A stretch of DNA of 64,000 nucleotides, from contig JBBCBC010000035.1 of NCBI GenBank assembly GCA_037126765.1, forward strand, positions 558,001-622,000, given 5' to 3'. The stretch's first letter is position 1; every line of letters begins with the position of its first letter. The stretch is from Stenogyne calaminthoides (taxonomy: Eukaryota; Streptophyta; Magnoliopsida; Lamiales; Lamiaceae). Both the position numbers and the translations under genes were made by a program. The notes below the pieces were generated by a model that saw nothing but the letters and a program-made list of their open reading frames with translations, had not been told where the DNA came from and made no database searches. Below, one piece after another: positions 12,182 to 24,463 of the stretch.

Positions 12182-12432
12182 ATTTCCCCCTTTTTGATAA
12201 TGATGCCAAAACTAACTAACAATAAAAAATATATACTAGAAAAACGGTGTTAGTTAAACAAGTGAAATGATGAAGAATGTTGTATGCATTTTTAAAAAAA
12301 ATGATGAGAAGATGATTATAAACCTCCATGAAATTTATAAAATTTATGCATTTTAAACTAAATAGGTTTTAACAAAAAAGATCAGTCACATTAAAAGCTT
12401 GTGAACTTTTGAACTCCCGCTCTGATACTACT
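12182..12432 (-). mobile_element. 251-bp internal remnant of a deleted Copia element (element N)
   Basis: The left end has a Sirevirus-type polypurine tract (TTCCCCCTTTTTG on the + strand, 12184-12196). The right end has a PBS-like sequence (GCTCTGATACTAC at 12419-12431, complementary to the canonical TGGTATCAGAGC with one mismatch). LTRs lie directly on both sides. No coding sequence remains between them. This is the layout of a non-autonomous or internally deleted minus-strand element. Confidence 0.75.
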
Positions 12433-12568
12433 TGTTGGTCCCGAAAAACCCGATTTAAAACTCGTAAAATCTCAATGGGAGGTGATTTTAATTTTTTTTT
12501 AATGCGTTATGTAGATTTGCTAAAGTATGTATGACAGTTAATATGAAAGCAAGTAAGAACACACGTAT
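12433..12568 (-). repeat. Type C LTR, first part (split by element 1)
   Basis: It begins TGTTGGTCCCGAAAAACCC right after the PBS of element N. It ends at the target duplication CGTAT (12564-12568) where element 1 is inserted, and it continues at 26501. Confidence 0.8.
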
Positions 12569-14686
12569 TGTTGGTCCCGGAGCTAACGAGTCTCACACGT
12601 GTATGGGGGGGAATACACGTGTTCAGTGATTTTTAAAACTTTTTCTTTTACTGAGGTCAGATGGGTCAGGTTGTCCTGATGATTTTGCCCTGAGAAGCAC
12701 AGATTGCCCTGAGTTAAAGTCTATTGAGACAATGATCCTGAGCTGCTTTCAGAAGCTTCAGATTAGCCCAACTGAGCCTGAGTTTATCATAGATCCTGAG
12801 GCGCTTAGATCAGATAATTATCTTATTGAACCTTCAGTAGAGTTAGTTCAGTTTGGTAACTATCTATTCTAGCTAATCAAGTGTGCGGAATGGTTGGCCC
12901 TATGTTTATACTCATTTTAGCTTTGCTGAAAATCTTCCTTTTAATAAAACAGTGATTAATGCTGTGATCAGTTTGATGCAAGTTCAGTGGATTGGTTCCA
13001 ACTGAATATCAGTGAATTATGCTTTCAGTGAAAAACATGCAACATATAATAATGCAGTACAGAAAGCTAAACAACACAGCAATTATAGTGGTTCAGAGAC
13101 TCAAGCTCCTACGTCCACTCTCTCTGACCTTCAGAGAAATTCCTTAACCACTTCCTAAAGCTTTCTGGCTAACTCACTGTAGCTTACTCACTTTTCTACC
13201 TTGAGTTTTCTGGCTGACTCACTGCAGCTTACTAACTCAAACACACACAAGTGTTCAGACTACCACAAGTAGCTTACTAACTTCTTCTCTAGAGTTTTCT
13301 GGCTAACTCACTGTAGCTTACTAACTCTTTACAACTCCAACTCACCAACAAAACACACACAAACTACCTTACAAAGGGTTTGGGTTTTGGGTTGGTTTCC
13401 AACTAGGATGAGATATCCTTTACAATAAGAACAATGTAAAGGTTAGGATATCTCTACTAAACTTTAGATATTTCTTATCAATCTAGGCATAGTGAATGAG
13501 CTCTCTCCAATGTGAAACACTTGGGAAATTTTAGGTTTTTCGAGTACTTCAATTTGCAATAATACGAATGAGCTCTTGAGTTGCTTTGAAATTTCCCGTA
13601 ACCTCTCAATGTAAAGGGTCACTAGTATTTATAGGCAACTTCACCAAGGTCACTCTAGAAAAACTATCCGTTGGAGGAGATAGCTTCATGAGTTTCCTCT
13701 TAAGGTGTTTGATGAACGACTATATTTAGGGTTTGAATACTCCCTTGCATGTTTTAGGAAATATGCAGTCATGTAGCCAATCACCAATTTTTGCAGTCTG
13801 GAACATAGTACTACTGACATGATTCAGAGTCTTGTCGCTTTCAGTGTCAGTAAAGTAGAGTACTGTCTTCCTCTGATTGGTTCTTGTCTTCAGTAAATGT
13901 GGACAAATATAACGGCTCTTTTTGGTCAATATCTCTGAATGAGATAACCTTAAACAACACTTAGACTTAGTTCCTTTTGTCTGCATATGAATGTGTAGGG
14001 CAATATCTATTTTTCTGAATATTCGCGTTTTCTCGGTTTTGTAGTCTTCGAGATAGATATTATTGATTGCCTCGGAACATTAGGAGTTATCTTGGTATTG
14101 ATATCTTACTTAGTCTTTAGTAACTACTGGGTCTTCAGTATCTTCTAAGTCTTGATTATCTTAGAGTCTTGATGTCTTGTGAGTCTTGATGTCTTGAGTC
14201 TTGATGTCTTCCTAAATCTTGATGTCTTGATGACATCTTGAGTCTTGATGTCTTTAGTGACATCTTGAGTCTTGATGTCTTGATGACATCTTGAGTCTTG
14301 ATGTCTTTAGTGACATCTTGAGTCTTCCGGTGTCTTGATGACTTCTTGAGTCTTCGGTGTCTTGATAACTTCTTGAGTCTTGATTTCTTCCGATTACTGC
14401 TGAGTCTTGATTTCTTGACCTTCTTGAGTCTTCAATTTCTTCGATTACTTCATCGAGTCTTCGTTTCTTGACAAACTTCTTCGAGTCTTGGTTTCTTGAT
14501 TACTTATTGAGTCTTGGTTTCTTCAAAATCTAACCCGATCTATATCTGCGACTATACATGGTGCGATAACTTCTGAACACTCTATATCAATCCCCACCTT
14601 CGATCTATCAAGATTATCCTGAACATGTCATACTCAGGGGTTTTGGGATCTAATCAAAACTTCTTTATTAAATTCATCTCCCAACA
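12569..14686 (-). repeat. 3' LTR of element 1
   Basis: TGTTGGTCCCGGAGC at the left and ATCTCCCAACA at the right, homologous to 24464-26495. A TATA box on the - strand is at 13625-13634. The stretch 13990-14600, which is U3 on the - strand, is a run of degenerate TCTTGAGTCTTGATG units. The related LTR at 33585-33800 suggests they derive from TCTTCAG / TCTGAG units. Confidence 0.95.
13625..13634 (-). promoter_or_regulatory. TATA box of the 3' LTR of element 1
   Basis: CTATAAATAC on the - strand, conserved in all type A LTRs of the window. Confidence 0.55.
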
Positions 14687-14688
14687 AT

Positions 14689-14702
14689 TTCCCCCTTTTT
14701 GA
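14689..14702 (-). other. Polypurine tract of element 1
   Basis: TCAAAAAGGGGGAA on the - strand, two bases upstream of the 3' LTR. It is the plus-strand primer site in the family. The same tract, with only the first base different, recurs inside ORF3 at 15923-15936. Confidence 0.85.
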
Positions 14703-14941
14703 TGATGCCAAAACCATCTTGTTACAACAACCTAACATATACTCAGGTTTCAGTTTTGTCTATTACAATCCAAAATGGCAATTTTCCCAACAATTTTCAA
14801 AACATAAGGCATATCAAACATAAATGACATGTAAAAAGATAATGAGATATTATCTTTGGGCATAAAGATAAATTTTCATTGATGTAAGATCAGAGTTACA
14901 GATTACAATGAAAATCAAAAACAAAAACAGAAGTACAGAAT
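14703..14941 (-). other. 3' untranslated region of element 1
   Basis: Between the stop of ORF3 and the PPT. It is AT-rich without an ORF. It has been lost from element 2 by the deletion that ends at 27643. Confidence 0.6.
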
Positions 14942-17900
14942 CTTCAGTCTTTATCAACTTCATCCTCTGGCACTTCCAGGTTGAACATCCCATAGTATCT
15001 CTTCTTCAATTCATCCCTCGCTTTGATGATATCAGGGTTGTTTCCTGTTAGGCATAGCTGGATGGCATATTGAGCTATCTCCTGAGAAATGGTTGTTTCA
15101 TTCACATAGTCATTCTCAAGTCTAGGAGCTGGGTAAGTGTATGGACCAGGGGATACTATCTAAGTATTTCCTTCATCTGCCAAGTTGATCCAACTTTGCA
15201 GGTACTTAGGATAGAATGTTAGTAAGTACTCAATGAAGGCTTCATTCATATCCGAGCTGCTCCCCCTCCATTCTCTCAGAATCTCATAATAGAACTAGAA
15301 GGTTCTCTTGATCTCCTCCCACACATCATTGAACTGAATAGGCATCCATTTGTCAATGTCGCGCCATTTTAAAGTTTTCTCTGTACCCTCCTTTTTGCTC
15401 AAAAACTTCTTGAAACCACTTCTTCTTTTACGCTCTTCTTTTTCTTTCTTTTTTTTCACGATCACAGAACACCTACATCTGAGAAAAACAATCTTCTTCT
15501 CTTTTTCAATTTGAAGGGTCTTCAGAGCTTTCTTAGTGTTGAAGACTTCTTTTTCAGCTTCTTCCTCAGATTCTTCAAAATCTATTATCAATTTACTCTG
15601 AGTAGACTTAAGAAGCTTTAGCTCTTTTCTTCTTCTCCTGTTCTACAAATGCCACAACCTTTCTCTTTCCAGGTTTGACTTTCTCTTCAACGGCTTGGCT
15701 TGTCTCAATTATCCTTCTATCACTCAGTTTCTCAGAAATTACTTCCTGAATAGTTTGCTCAGAAGTTTGAGTGTAGATAGGTTTCTCAGCTTCTTTGAAT
15801 TTGAGCTTCTCAGTGGCTTCAACTTCTTTTAAGGCATCAGCAATTATCTTTTCTTCAGTTTCTTTCTGAGCCTTTCTCTTCAAGGTTTGTGCCAACAACT
15901 CACTTAGTTTGCCACCAGGCCTTTCCCCCTTTTTGGCACCATACCTTGGAAGAAGTTGAGAAAGTGCAGTATCCATATGATATTGCTCTTTGCTTATACT
16001 TCGCACTTCCCCTGCCAACTGATCATGCTCATCCTCTAGCCTTCTCATGTAATTTTTAGCCATTGAGAACTCTTCAGAAAGAGGTGCAAACTGATTTTAG
16101 AAGACATTATGCATCATCTCTGTCATCTTGGTCATGAGCATAGAGCCCATTTCCTCAACAGTTGTCTTGATCATTAGATCATTCTTCTCAACCAACTTGG
16201 CTTCTAGATAGGCAGTTCTTTCCTGATACATCTGCTTCATCTCTGCATTGAGCTCAGTTTTTTACTACATCAACCTTTCCTTCCAAAGTAGTCATTTTAT
16301 CTGCAAGAGATGTTTGTAGTTGCAGCATGTCTGAAGATGAACTCAGATTTTCCATCTTTTGAGATTGGCTTGCCAAGGTTTCTTCAATTTGAGTCACTTT
16401 CTCCACCATTGGCACCAACTTCTCTAATTTATCCAAGATAGGACTGAGGTAAATCTCTGGAGTGTGTACAACTTTTTCCACCTGAGCTGGGTGCTCAACC
16501 TGAGCCTCAGTCTGCATATCAGACATAACATATTTAAAGATAGGAACTTCAGTAGCTTTGGCATAATGTTTAATAGTGCCAAAAGATACTTGAAGAGTGA
16601 TAACTTCAGTCTGAGGATGTGTGATATCACTCTGTCCAGCATCAGTGTCCTTCTCCATCTGAGATTGATTTTCAGCATCATCTTGCTTGTCACCCTCTCT
16701 ATCTTGATCCTCATCTCCTTCTGGATTTATAGAACTGGAGGCATCAATATCAGCTTTCCTTCTCTCAGCCACCTTCCTCTTGACTAGCTCATCAAAGTCA
16801 GTATTTTTCATTCTGAAATTGGTCTTCCTGAATCCAGAGAACTCTGTCAAAATAGCAGTCTCAGCATTCCACCAGTCTTCTCCTCTGAAGGAGGATATAT
16901 TCAGCATCTCTGGAAGAGTCTGATTCAGGATGTACACAGTGGTTCTGAGTCTGAAGAAGAGATCCTGAAGGTCAGGATATGCGCTCAGCTCAGGGTATCT
17001 GTCCAGGATGAACCGTTTCCCCTTGCTGCGCCACTTAGTTTCTTCTGCTTCTCCATTCTTCAACTTTGGGCTCTCAGGGTCAGTAGGATCAGATTGTAAG
17101 AGTTCTGGTGCTGAGGGATCGAGAAATGGTTCACTCAGGAGAGCATCCAAGTTCAGCAGTTCCTGAGATTCAGACGGATCTGACGTCTGAACAGGTATCT
17201 CTTCAGTAGGAACCTGAGGTCCCTTGATGATTTCCTGAGAAATTTTATCTGAGCTCAGAGAAGTTCCGAGTACCTCAGAGAAAACATGTTCCTCAGTTTC
17301 TTGATCTTGCGCAATTGTCACAACCTGAGCCAGAACCTGCAGAGGAGATTTCAGCCCTTGCTGGCCTTCAGGTTGAATTTCCTCAGTGTCACTGACCTCC
17401 TCCTCAGTAATAGATTGAAGCATTTTGCGTTTCTGAGGGGCCAGTGTTTTCTTCTTCAAATTTTCTCCTTTCTCTCTTTTCACTTGCATCAGGGCCTTCC
17501 CCCTGGCTTGTTTGGCTTCACCAGCTTCTTCTTCAGCAGTCTCCTCCTGAGACTTAGAGCTTTTCTCTTTCTTTCCTTTCAAAGTCTTCTTTGTTGTTGG
17601 TGGCTTGAACAGGATTTTTGAATTTGGAAAGGATGAGGAATTGGCAAAGATATCCTCCTCTTCTCTGCACATTTCCAAGATGAATGAAATCTTGGTTGCA
17701 TGAAGGATCTTTCCTTTGACAACAACAGACCCATTCACCTTCTGTACTTGTTTGGCTTGATCACTTACCACTTTGATTAAATAGTGTAACCAGTTGAATG
17801 CAGTGGTAGGTGAATCTTCAATTGCCGCCATTAGCCTCAATTTAGGCGTGCTTATCTGTTCAAAGCTGCCAGACCTACTCATGATGCATTTGCTTACAAT

Positions 17901-18371
17901 GTCTAGCAATACTCGATATTTAGGCTTCAAATGCCTTTTATTCAGAGTAGCTTCAAACTTTACTGTATGCTCTGCAATTTTATCCAGATATTCTTGCTCC
18001 CTACCCATCAAATATACCGTAGGGTCTTCACCTCAATCGCTTAATTCATATATGGCATTAAGATTCTTAGGAATAATATACAATTCCCTAACAAAATCCA
18101 CATATTTTGAACTATGCTCTAAATGCGATACAGTAATCTGCGATTCTATACAATCTTCATCATCTAACTTCAAATTAGAGATAAACTCTATTACCTCTTT
18201 TGCATATTCGGCCTCTAGTTGATTCGCAACCAGGCAAGTAAGCTTTGCCAACCGAATCATATGCAACGCTTCCTCTTTGTGAGTTGCATTTGATGAGCTT
18301 TCGAGAGAGACGACATATTCATACCAAGGTTTATTAGAAATGGCTAGCTTGTCGTATACCAAAAATGTCAT
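14942..18371 (-). pseudogene. ORF3 of element 1 (post-pol ORF, function unknown)
   Basis: The reading frame starts at 18371 (MTFLVYDKLA) and originally spanned about 1100 codons. It is now cut into open pieces: 18371-18033, 18011-16254 (585 codons), 16063-15608, 15591-15295 and a tail to about 14942. The N-terminal 220 residues contain VRELYIIPKNLNAIYEL and HLKPKYRVLLDIVSK, which resemble the plant transposon-associated domain found in many post-pol ORFs; this is pattern recognition only. A Lys/Glu/Gln-rich middle follows, then heptad-rich coiled coil near 16254-16500 and 15800-16060, then a basic stretch and a conserved end (ILREWRGSSSDMNEAF). I see no signal peptide and no membrane span, so an envelope role is not supported. 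Homologues are at 27643-31240 and 47329-50829. Confidence 0.85.
15923..15936 (-). other. Internal PPT-like tract inside ORF3 of element 1
   Basis: CCAAAAAGGGGGAA on the - strand, read as codons for Ala-Lys-Lys-Gly-Glu. It is identical over 14 bases to tracts at the same place of ORF3 in elements 2 and 4. Confidence 0.75.
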
Positions 18372-19131
18372 TTTTTGGAGAATTTATGTGAAGGGTTTTG
18401 AGAAAGATGATAATTTATGGGCAATCGAGAGTTTTTTTTTTTGAAGCAGAGTGTTTGAAGATGAAGGCTATTTTGGAATCGGGCTTTGAAGGAAATTCTT
18501 CAATAGATATAGGATTTTGATTTATGAAAAATCCCATGGATGAAGAAATCGACGGTTGAGATTAAAAACCGACTAAATCGGGTATATGAAAGGACGATCT
18601 CACAAATATAATGCCGCCAATTTATCCCTATTGGTGATTAATGAACAGTGCATTTAATTACTGTTCCTGCAGACCATTGACTTTCCTCGTGTATTTCAAA
18701 GGTCCCGCCCAAAAATTCCTTCAGGTGTTTTGTTATTTATTGCCAATGATTAATGAGAGATTCGCTTAGACAATAAATGTGTTGCATGAGTCAATACTTC
18801 TTGGACTAATTTTTTTTCATCGGTCTTCTTGAGTTTTGACCTTGATAAAATGTCGATAATATCGAAGTCTTGAAAAAGGTCGATATATCTCGAAAGTAAT
18901 CGATCTTGATAATGAGTTCAAGATAATAATCGAAAATCGATCTTCGTGATATCTGAGTTTCTCAAGACTCAGTGTTCAAGACTCTCAATTTTATCCCGAG
19001 AAGTTTTCGAGAAAATCCTGAAAAACTTCATGCATCCGAAAACCTTCAATTTTTCGACGGTTGCTTTATTCACTGGATCCAACATACCTAATTCAACCGA
19101 TAGTTCCCGAAATCTTGATTTAGCCAAAGGT
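18372..19131 (-). other. Spacer between RNase H and ORF3 of element 1
   Basis: Non-coding stretch that matches 31241-31856 in element 2. From about 18800 the comparison shows loss of CTG and CAG triplets and gain of CG. Confidence 0.7.
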
Positions 19132-20659
19132 TTAGTCAAGATATCGCTCTCTTATCGATATGAATTTTCTCCATTCGATGTCTTTCTTCTCAACATGATC
19201 TCGATGAAGTGATGTCGATATCAACATGCTTACATCCGTGTGCAATACCGATTTTTGTGTAATAGCAATTGCACTATTATTATCACAAAATATAGGTACT
19301 TCATTGGCTATAATCTTATAATCCCTCAATTATTATCCGAGCGAAAGAATCTATGCACAATGACTTTCCTTCAACCTATATATTAAACTTTCAAGAAGTC
19401 TTGGTTCCTAAGAGGTTTGTTTCTTTGAAAACCATGATATCAGTTTACTTCCAAGAAATTGACAAGTTCCTGTGGTAGACTTCTTGTCAATTCTACATCT
19501 TCCATAATCAACATCTGAATAACCAGTTAATTCAAGGTTATCATCATTTGGATACCATAATCCTCTATTCACAATGCCTTTAAGATATTTCTCTTAATCT
19601 TTTGGCGACCTCCATGTGACTAAATTTTAGATTAGCTTGGTATCTTGCACATATCCCAACAAAGAAATGTAATATCAAGCCTACTTGTTGTGAGATATAG
19701 CGGTGATCCAATTATCCCTCTATAATCAGTGTGATTTACTGATTTGCCTTCAGGATCAGGATCCATCTTGTAGTTAGTATTCATAGGAATTCTAACCGCA
19801 TTGCAATCTATTACACCATACTTTGCAATCGATCTCGGTGTATTTTGCTTGATTGATGAAAATTCCTTCCTTAGTTTGTTTCACCTGAAGTCCAAGAAAG
19901 AAATTCATCTCCCCCATCATTGACATCTCAAACTTTCCTTTCATCAGGGTAGAAAACTTTTCCCATTAACCGATTTTGGAGATCCAAATATGATGTCATC
20001 TACATAAATCTTAACAAGTAAGATGTCTTTCCCATCTTCTATCCCGAACAGAGTCCTATCAACAGTTCCTTTGATAAAACCATGGTCAAGAAGAAATCGA
20101 AAAGGGTATCATACCATGCTCGGGTGCTTGCTTAAGACCATACAAGGCTTTCCTCGAGCGAAGAACTTGGTCATTCTCGGTTCGAAACCAGAGGTTGTTC
20201 CACATAAACCTCTTCCTTAAGCACACCATTCAGAAATGCAATTTTAACATCCATCTGATAGACTGTGAATTTCATGTGGGCAGCACATGCAAGAAACAAT
20301 CTGATGGCTTCTAGTCTTGCAACAGGTGCAAAGGTTTCATCATAATCCAAGCCTTCTTCTTGGGAATAACCTTGTGCAACTAGCCTTGCCTTGTTTCTCT
20401 CAATGTTGTTGTTTTCATCTCTCTTATTCTTGAACACCCACTTAGTTCCAATCACATTGTGCCTCTTAGGTCTATCCACTAGCTCCCAAACTTCATTCCT
20501 TGAGAACTGATTCAGCTCTTCTTGCATATCAGTAATCCAAAATGAATCTTGTAGAGCTTCTTCAATCGCAGTAGGTTCTTTTTTACATAGGAAGCAGCAG
20601 AACAAAGCACTTTCTCCACGAAACCTTCTTGTTTTGACACCATTTGATAGATCACCCAC
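19132..20659 (-). pseudogene. Reverse transcriptase and RNase H of element 1
   Basis: 20659-20171 is open (162 codons) and holds the RVT_2 start: GTKWVFKNKRDE, NKARLVAQGYSQEEGLDYDE, then YQMDVKIAFLNGVLKEEVY. The catalytic IYVDDIIFGS is readable near 19995-20020 in another frame. RNase H residues are visible near 19260-19560, including CDNNSAIAIT. From 20170 to 19132 the frame is broken every 50-100 bp. The matching part of element 2 is nearly intact, and most differences are at CTG/CAG sites, so part of the damage may not be real. Confidence 0.88.
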
Positions 20660-21189
20660 AATCTGACTTTAAGGATGGCTATCCAACCATTTTCTCCTGG
20701 GTTTGTATCCTCAACATCAGAAATGTTAGGTTCAGGTAGTTCATTAAATTCAGGGAACAACAGAAAAGGAGAAAGAGAATCATCTTCCTCAGGGGAAATT
20801 CTATTCAGAACATTGTCAGAGACATTTGTTCCCCTTTGGTTGATAGATTCGAGTTTGCCTCAGTTGTGACCACATCTTCATCGGCATTACATACCTGAGC
20901 CTGAACTGTTGTATGTTCAGATTGGTCAGCTTCAGTGTGTTGACTTTCCTTCAGTGGAGAATTTCCATCCTGAGTTTTTCTATCCTGAACTTCTTTGTCT
21001 GAGTCTGATTCACTCCATTCATAGAAAGTGACTGACTTCTTCTTTTCAAGTTCAGAGGATGTTTTATCATTCTTTTTCCGGCTAAGTCTGGTGATTCTCT
21101 TGATTAGTTCTCATGAGTCATGTTCCTGTTTCTTCTGAACACAAGTAGATTCATCAAAAACAACATGAGGTGTTTCTTCCACAATAAGA
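20660..21189 (-). pseudogene. Integrase-RT linker of element 1
   Basis: Ser/Glu/Asp-rich low-complexity linker of the polyprotein with several stops. The piece at 20760-20512 includes FPEFNELPEPNISDVED. It aligns with 35632-36135 of element 2. No catalytic motif is expected here. Confidence 0.6.
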
Positions 21190-22099
21190 GTCCTCTACGG
21201 TTGTAAACTCGAAGGGTTTTTTTGACTTTTTAGAATATCCTAAGAATATCCCTTCACCAAATTTTATTATCAAACGTTTTCAACCGATCTTTACCATTAT
21301 TGTGTATGAAACACTTGCAACCAAACACACGAAAAGAAAGAAAAAAAGAGGCTTCCTTTCATTCCACAAATCATATGGAGTTTTTCCTTGGTTCTTGGTC
21401 GGCATGGATCTATTCTCGAGAGTAGCATGCGGTGTTGATAACCAAAGAAAATCTCTTAGGAATATCGGTTTAAATCATTGTTCTTGCAGCTTCTTTTCGA
21501 GTCCTATTTCTTCTTTTCAAGAACACCATTCATTGTGGGGTCCTTGCAACCCGATGTTTCATGAGCTATTCTATTTGTTTGCACAATAATCGATATAATA
21601 TGATTGATAAACTCCGGTTCCTTTATATATGATCTAATTTTGACCACACTTTCGATTCTTTTTTCAAGATTGAGCCTTTTCAAAGAGTTCGAGGCGGTTT
21701 TATGCGAGTCTCTTTCTTCTTGAGTAAGAACATGACCCATGTGTATCTAGAGTAGTCATCAACTACCACAAGTGTGTATTTTCTGCCATTAGTGCTCACA
21801 GTGTTCTTGGACCAAATAGATCCATATGTAACAGCTTGTAGTATTCTATCAGTAGAAACATCTACTTTGCTTTTGAAAGATGCTCTGATTTGTTTTCCTT
21901 TCTGACAAGCGTCACATACATGATCTTTACTGAACACTTCATTGGGTAACCCCCTCACAAGTGCTAATCTTGCAAGTTTGTTCAGGGTTTTGAAGTTTAA
22001 GTGATTCATTCTTTTGTGCCACAACCAACTGGTATCAGTGGAACTTTTTGCAACCAAACATGTATCTTTAGGAGTTGAACTCCAATCAGCAAGATACAC
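21190..22099 (-). pseudogene. Integrase of element 1
   Basis: 22099-21680 is open and starts with the HHCC zinc-binding part: LWHKRMNHLNF and CDACQKGKQIR. VVVDDYSRYTWV follows. The first catalytic region (LLHMDLFGP in element 2) is disrupted here by a local change. The second piece, 21740-21504, keeps VVKIRS and INHIISI but lacks the intact Asp-Lys-Gly-Thr-Glu and the run with the catalytic Glu. Downstream to 21190 the frame is lost. The integrase is certainly inactive as read. Confidence 0.85.
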
Positions 22100-22109
22100 A
22101 TTTCCTTTT

Positions 22110-23198
22110 CTAGTACCGATCGGAAAATTTTACGTAAGTATTGTCTTTTACATAACATAAGTTCTTTGAGAACTCAACACTGAATCCTTTGTCACAGAAT
22201 TGACTGATAGAAAGCAAGTTATGCTTTAGACCAGACACATATGAAACACCATGGATATGAACAGAGTCAACTTTAAGAGTTCCATATCCTTCAGTTTGTC
22301 CTTTGGAATTGTCTCCAAATGTGATCTGAGGGCCTCTTTGCTCAACATAATCAGTGATTAGTTGCTTATATCCTGTCATATGTCCTGAACATCCACTGTC
22401 TAGATACCATACAGCAGGAGCCAAATCATTTCCACTCATCAGTGCTATGTTGTATTCATTCATTTCGAAGGTTCTTTTTTCACCAAAAAAAGATCGGTTC
22501 TTAGGTACCCATTTGGTGTAGGGTCCTACCAGGTTAGCTGTACCTTTTGGAACCCAAATCTGCCTAACAACTCTAATTACTTTAGAGTGGCTGATTTGTC
22601 TCCCATAAACATCTACATACACATTCACCACCCTAGGTGCCTTGGCAGTATCCTGTGCATGAGTGCCAGCCTTAGCATGAACATGAGCCTTAGAGTTCTT
22701 CTTGGGTTCAGGTTTTTTGTTCAAGTGCCTTAACTTTTGTGCAGCTGGTCTCTGTCTCTGCTGACTTGGGTTCACGAAACCTTTACCCTTAGGCAAGTGG
22801 GGTTTAGGTTGCCTGTACTGAAATTGGGGTCTTTCAGTAATCTGAGGACTTGGTCTTTTCAGTTGAGAATATCTCTGCTGAATGTTTCTCTTCTGAAAAT
22901 TCCTCTGATGGTTTAGTGCAGATCTCTTTAGGTTGGTATTCTTAGCCTGAGGCTTTAAAGTACTGGCCTGAAGATTTCCTATTGAGTGTTTAGGTTTTCT
23001 AGCCTTTTCCTGAGGTCTGGGCTTTCTTCCCTGAACCTTCAGTTTTTCTGAAACCATAAGTCCTTTACCCTTGTCTAAAACTCTGGGCAGTTCTTCAGTA
23101 AGAAGATTAGATGCCACTGGTTTAACAAAGACAGTCTTGGTGCTACTAGAAGCAGCATTCAGAAGACCTTGTGAGGTTCCCCCTGGAATGTATCCCAA
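22110..23198 (-). pseudogene. Gag-protease segment of element 1 with DSG site
   Basis: This is an open frame of 362 codons. The N-terminal 190 residues are Lys/Gln/Pro-rich and basic, a likely nucleic-acid-binding linker behind the zinc knuckle. Residues about 225-345 are the aspartic protease: WYLDSGCSGHMTG gives the active-site Asp-Ser-Gly, and VSYVSGLKHNLLSISQ is a typical Copia run. The protease would cut the Gag-Pol polyprotein in the particle. The frame is continuous with a one-frame change to integrase at about 22105. Confidence 0.88.
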
Positions 23199-23270
23199 TC
23201 CAGCTTTTATAGTTGCAGATCTTTGATAACTCTGAATTTCATCTCACTTTAGATGCAGAATTCAATAGAG

Positions 23271-24335
23271 CTAACTTTCTCTGCGCACTATCCTCACAAG
23301 TTCATATTGAAAGTGACCTTTCTTCTGACAGTTGTAGCATCTGTTGGCATCATCATCCTGATCACTTTCCTCCTTGGTTTTGGAGTTCTTCTTCTTGGAT
23401 GAGGATCCTTCAGCTTTCTGGTCCTTTCTTTTCTCAGTGTATCTGTCCTCAGCTTTTGAGTCTCTCTTGTACCTGTGATTCCTGTAATATTTCTTATATT
23501 TCCCATATCTGCTATTGAGTCTTTCAAACCTCCTTGCCATCAGTACTAGCTTATCCTCCTACTCATCCTGATTTTTGGCAAGTGAGTTCTCAGACTCTCT
23601 AGACTTACAGGATTTCTCTTTGGCTTTGAAACCACATTCTTGCTAGATGAAGAATCATCTTTGCTATCAGATTTCTTAATTTTCTTGTCAATCACAAACG
23701 CATAAGCTTTCAGTTCAGAGAAAACTTGTTGATATGGCATAGAATCAATATTTTTGGTGTTTTCAATCACCACAACATGCATATCCCATTTCATAGATAA
23801 TCCTCTAAGAATTTTCAGTGCCACTTCTCTCTGTGGGTATCTTATCCCAAGAGCACTTAGATCATTCATGATGCTAGTGAATCTGACCTCAAGTTTGTCA
23901 ATGGATTCACTATCTTCCATTTCAAAGCTATCAAATTTTCCAATAGCAACAGAAAGTTTGTTTTTCTTAATATGATCTGTGCCTTGACACATAACAACAA
24001 GTGTGTCCCATATTTCTTTTGCAGTTTCACAGTGAGAAATCATCCCCATAACACCATCATCAATAGTGTTATACAAAGTATCTTTAGCAATGTAGTCAAG
24101 ATTGACTAACTTTCTCTCATCCCCCAGTAAGTTGATCATCGATTTTGGAAATTCATCTCTCGGGATCATTCCTCTCAAAGATCGATGATTCCGGATTCTA
24201 ACAAGAAATTTGAATGGTCCTTCGTAAACCACTCTCCACATTCTTTCATGTTTTGAATCTGAGATGAGCCTGCATTCTTAATCTCCATAGATCATAGCTC
24301 TCAACAGAGAACATAGGAAGTTTCTTAGAAGGCAT
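23271..24335 (-). pseudogene. Gag of element 1
   Basis: The start ATG at 24335 gives MPSKKLPMFSVE, the same N-terminus as element 2. A frameshift near 24245 separates it from the 231-codon piece 24241-23546, which carries the UBN2-type Copia Gag domain (ETAKEIWDTL, SIDKLEVRFTSIMNDL). The zinc knuckle at about 23300-23345 reads CYNCQKKGHFQYE and then lacks the last Cys. Compared with element 2, roughly 520 bp are missing right there, including the acidic Ser-rich stretch. Gag forms the virus-like particle and binds the RNA. Confidence 0.85.
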
Positions 24336-24463
24336 GATGGTCGAGCCTTGTAAGATATCGACAAAACAGATTCTATTCAAGAGACCACCAAAGTCTTTTC
24401 AAAGAATTAGACTATGGCTACCAAAGCAAGTGGTCAAATTGAACCCTTCGCCTCGATACCACT
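24336..24463 (-). other. Leader and PBS of element 1
   Basis: Next to the LTR the - strand reads AGTGGTATCGAGGCG. The canonical site is TGGTATCAGAGC, so CAGA has become CGA. The leader to the Gag start is only about 130 bp. Confidence 0.75.

Noticed and set aside
16254..18011. 585-codon ORF as a host gene
   Set aside because: It lies between RNase H and PPT of element 1 and has homologues at the same place in elements 2 and 4, so it is ORF3.
14942..18371. Calling ORF3 an envelope gene
   Set aside because: No signal peptide, membrane span or cleavage site is visible.
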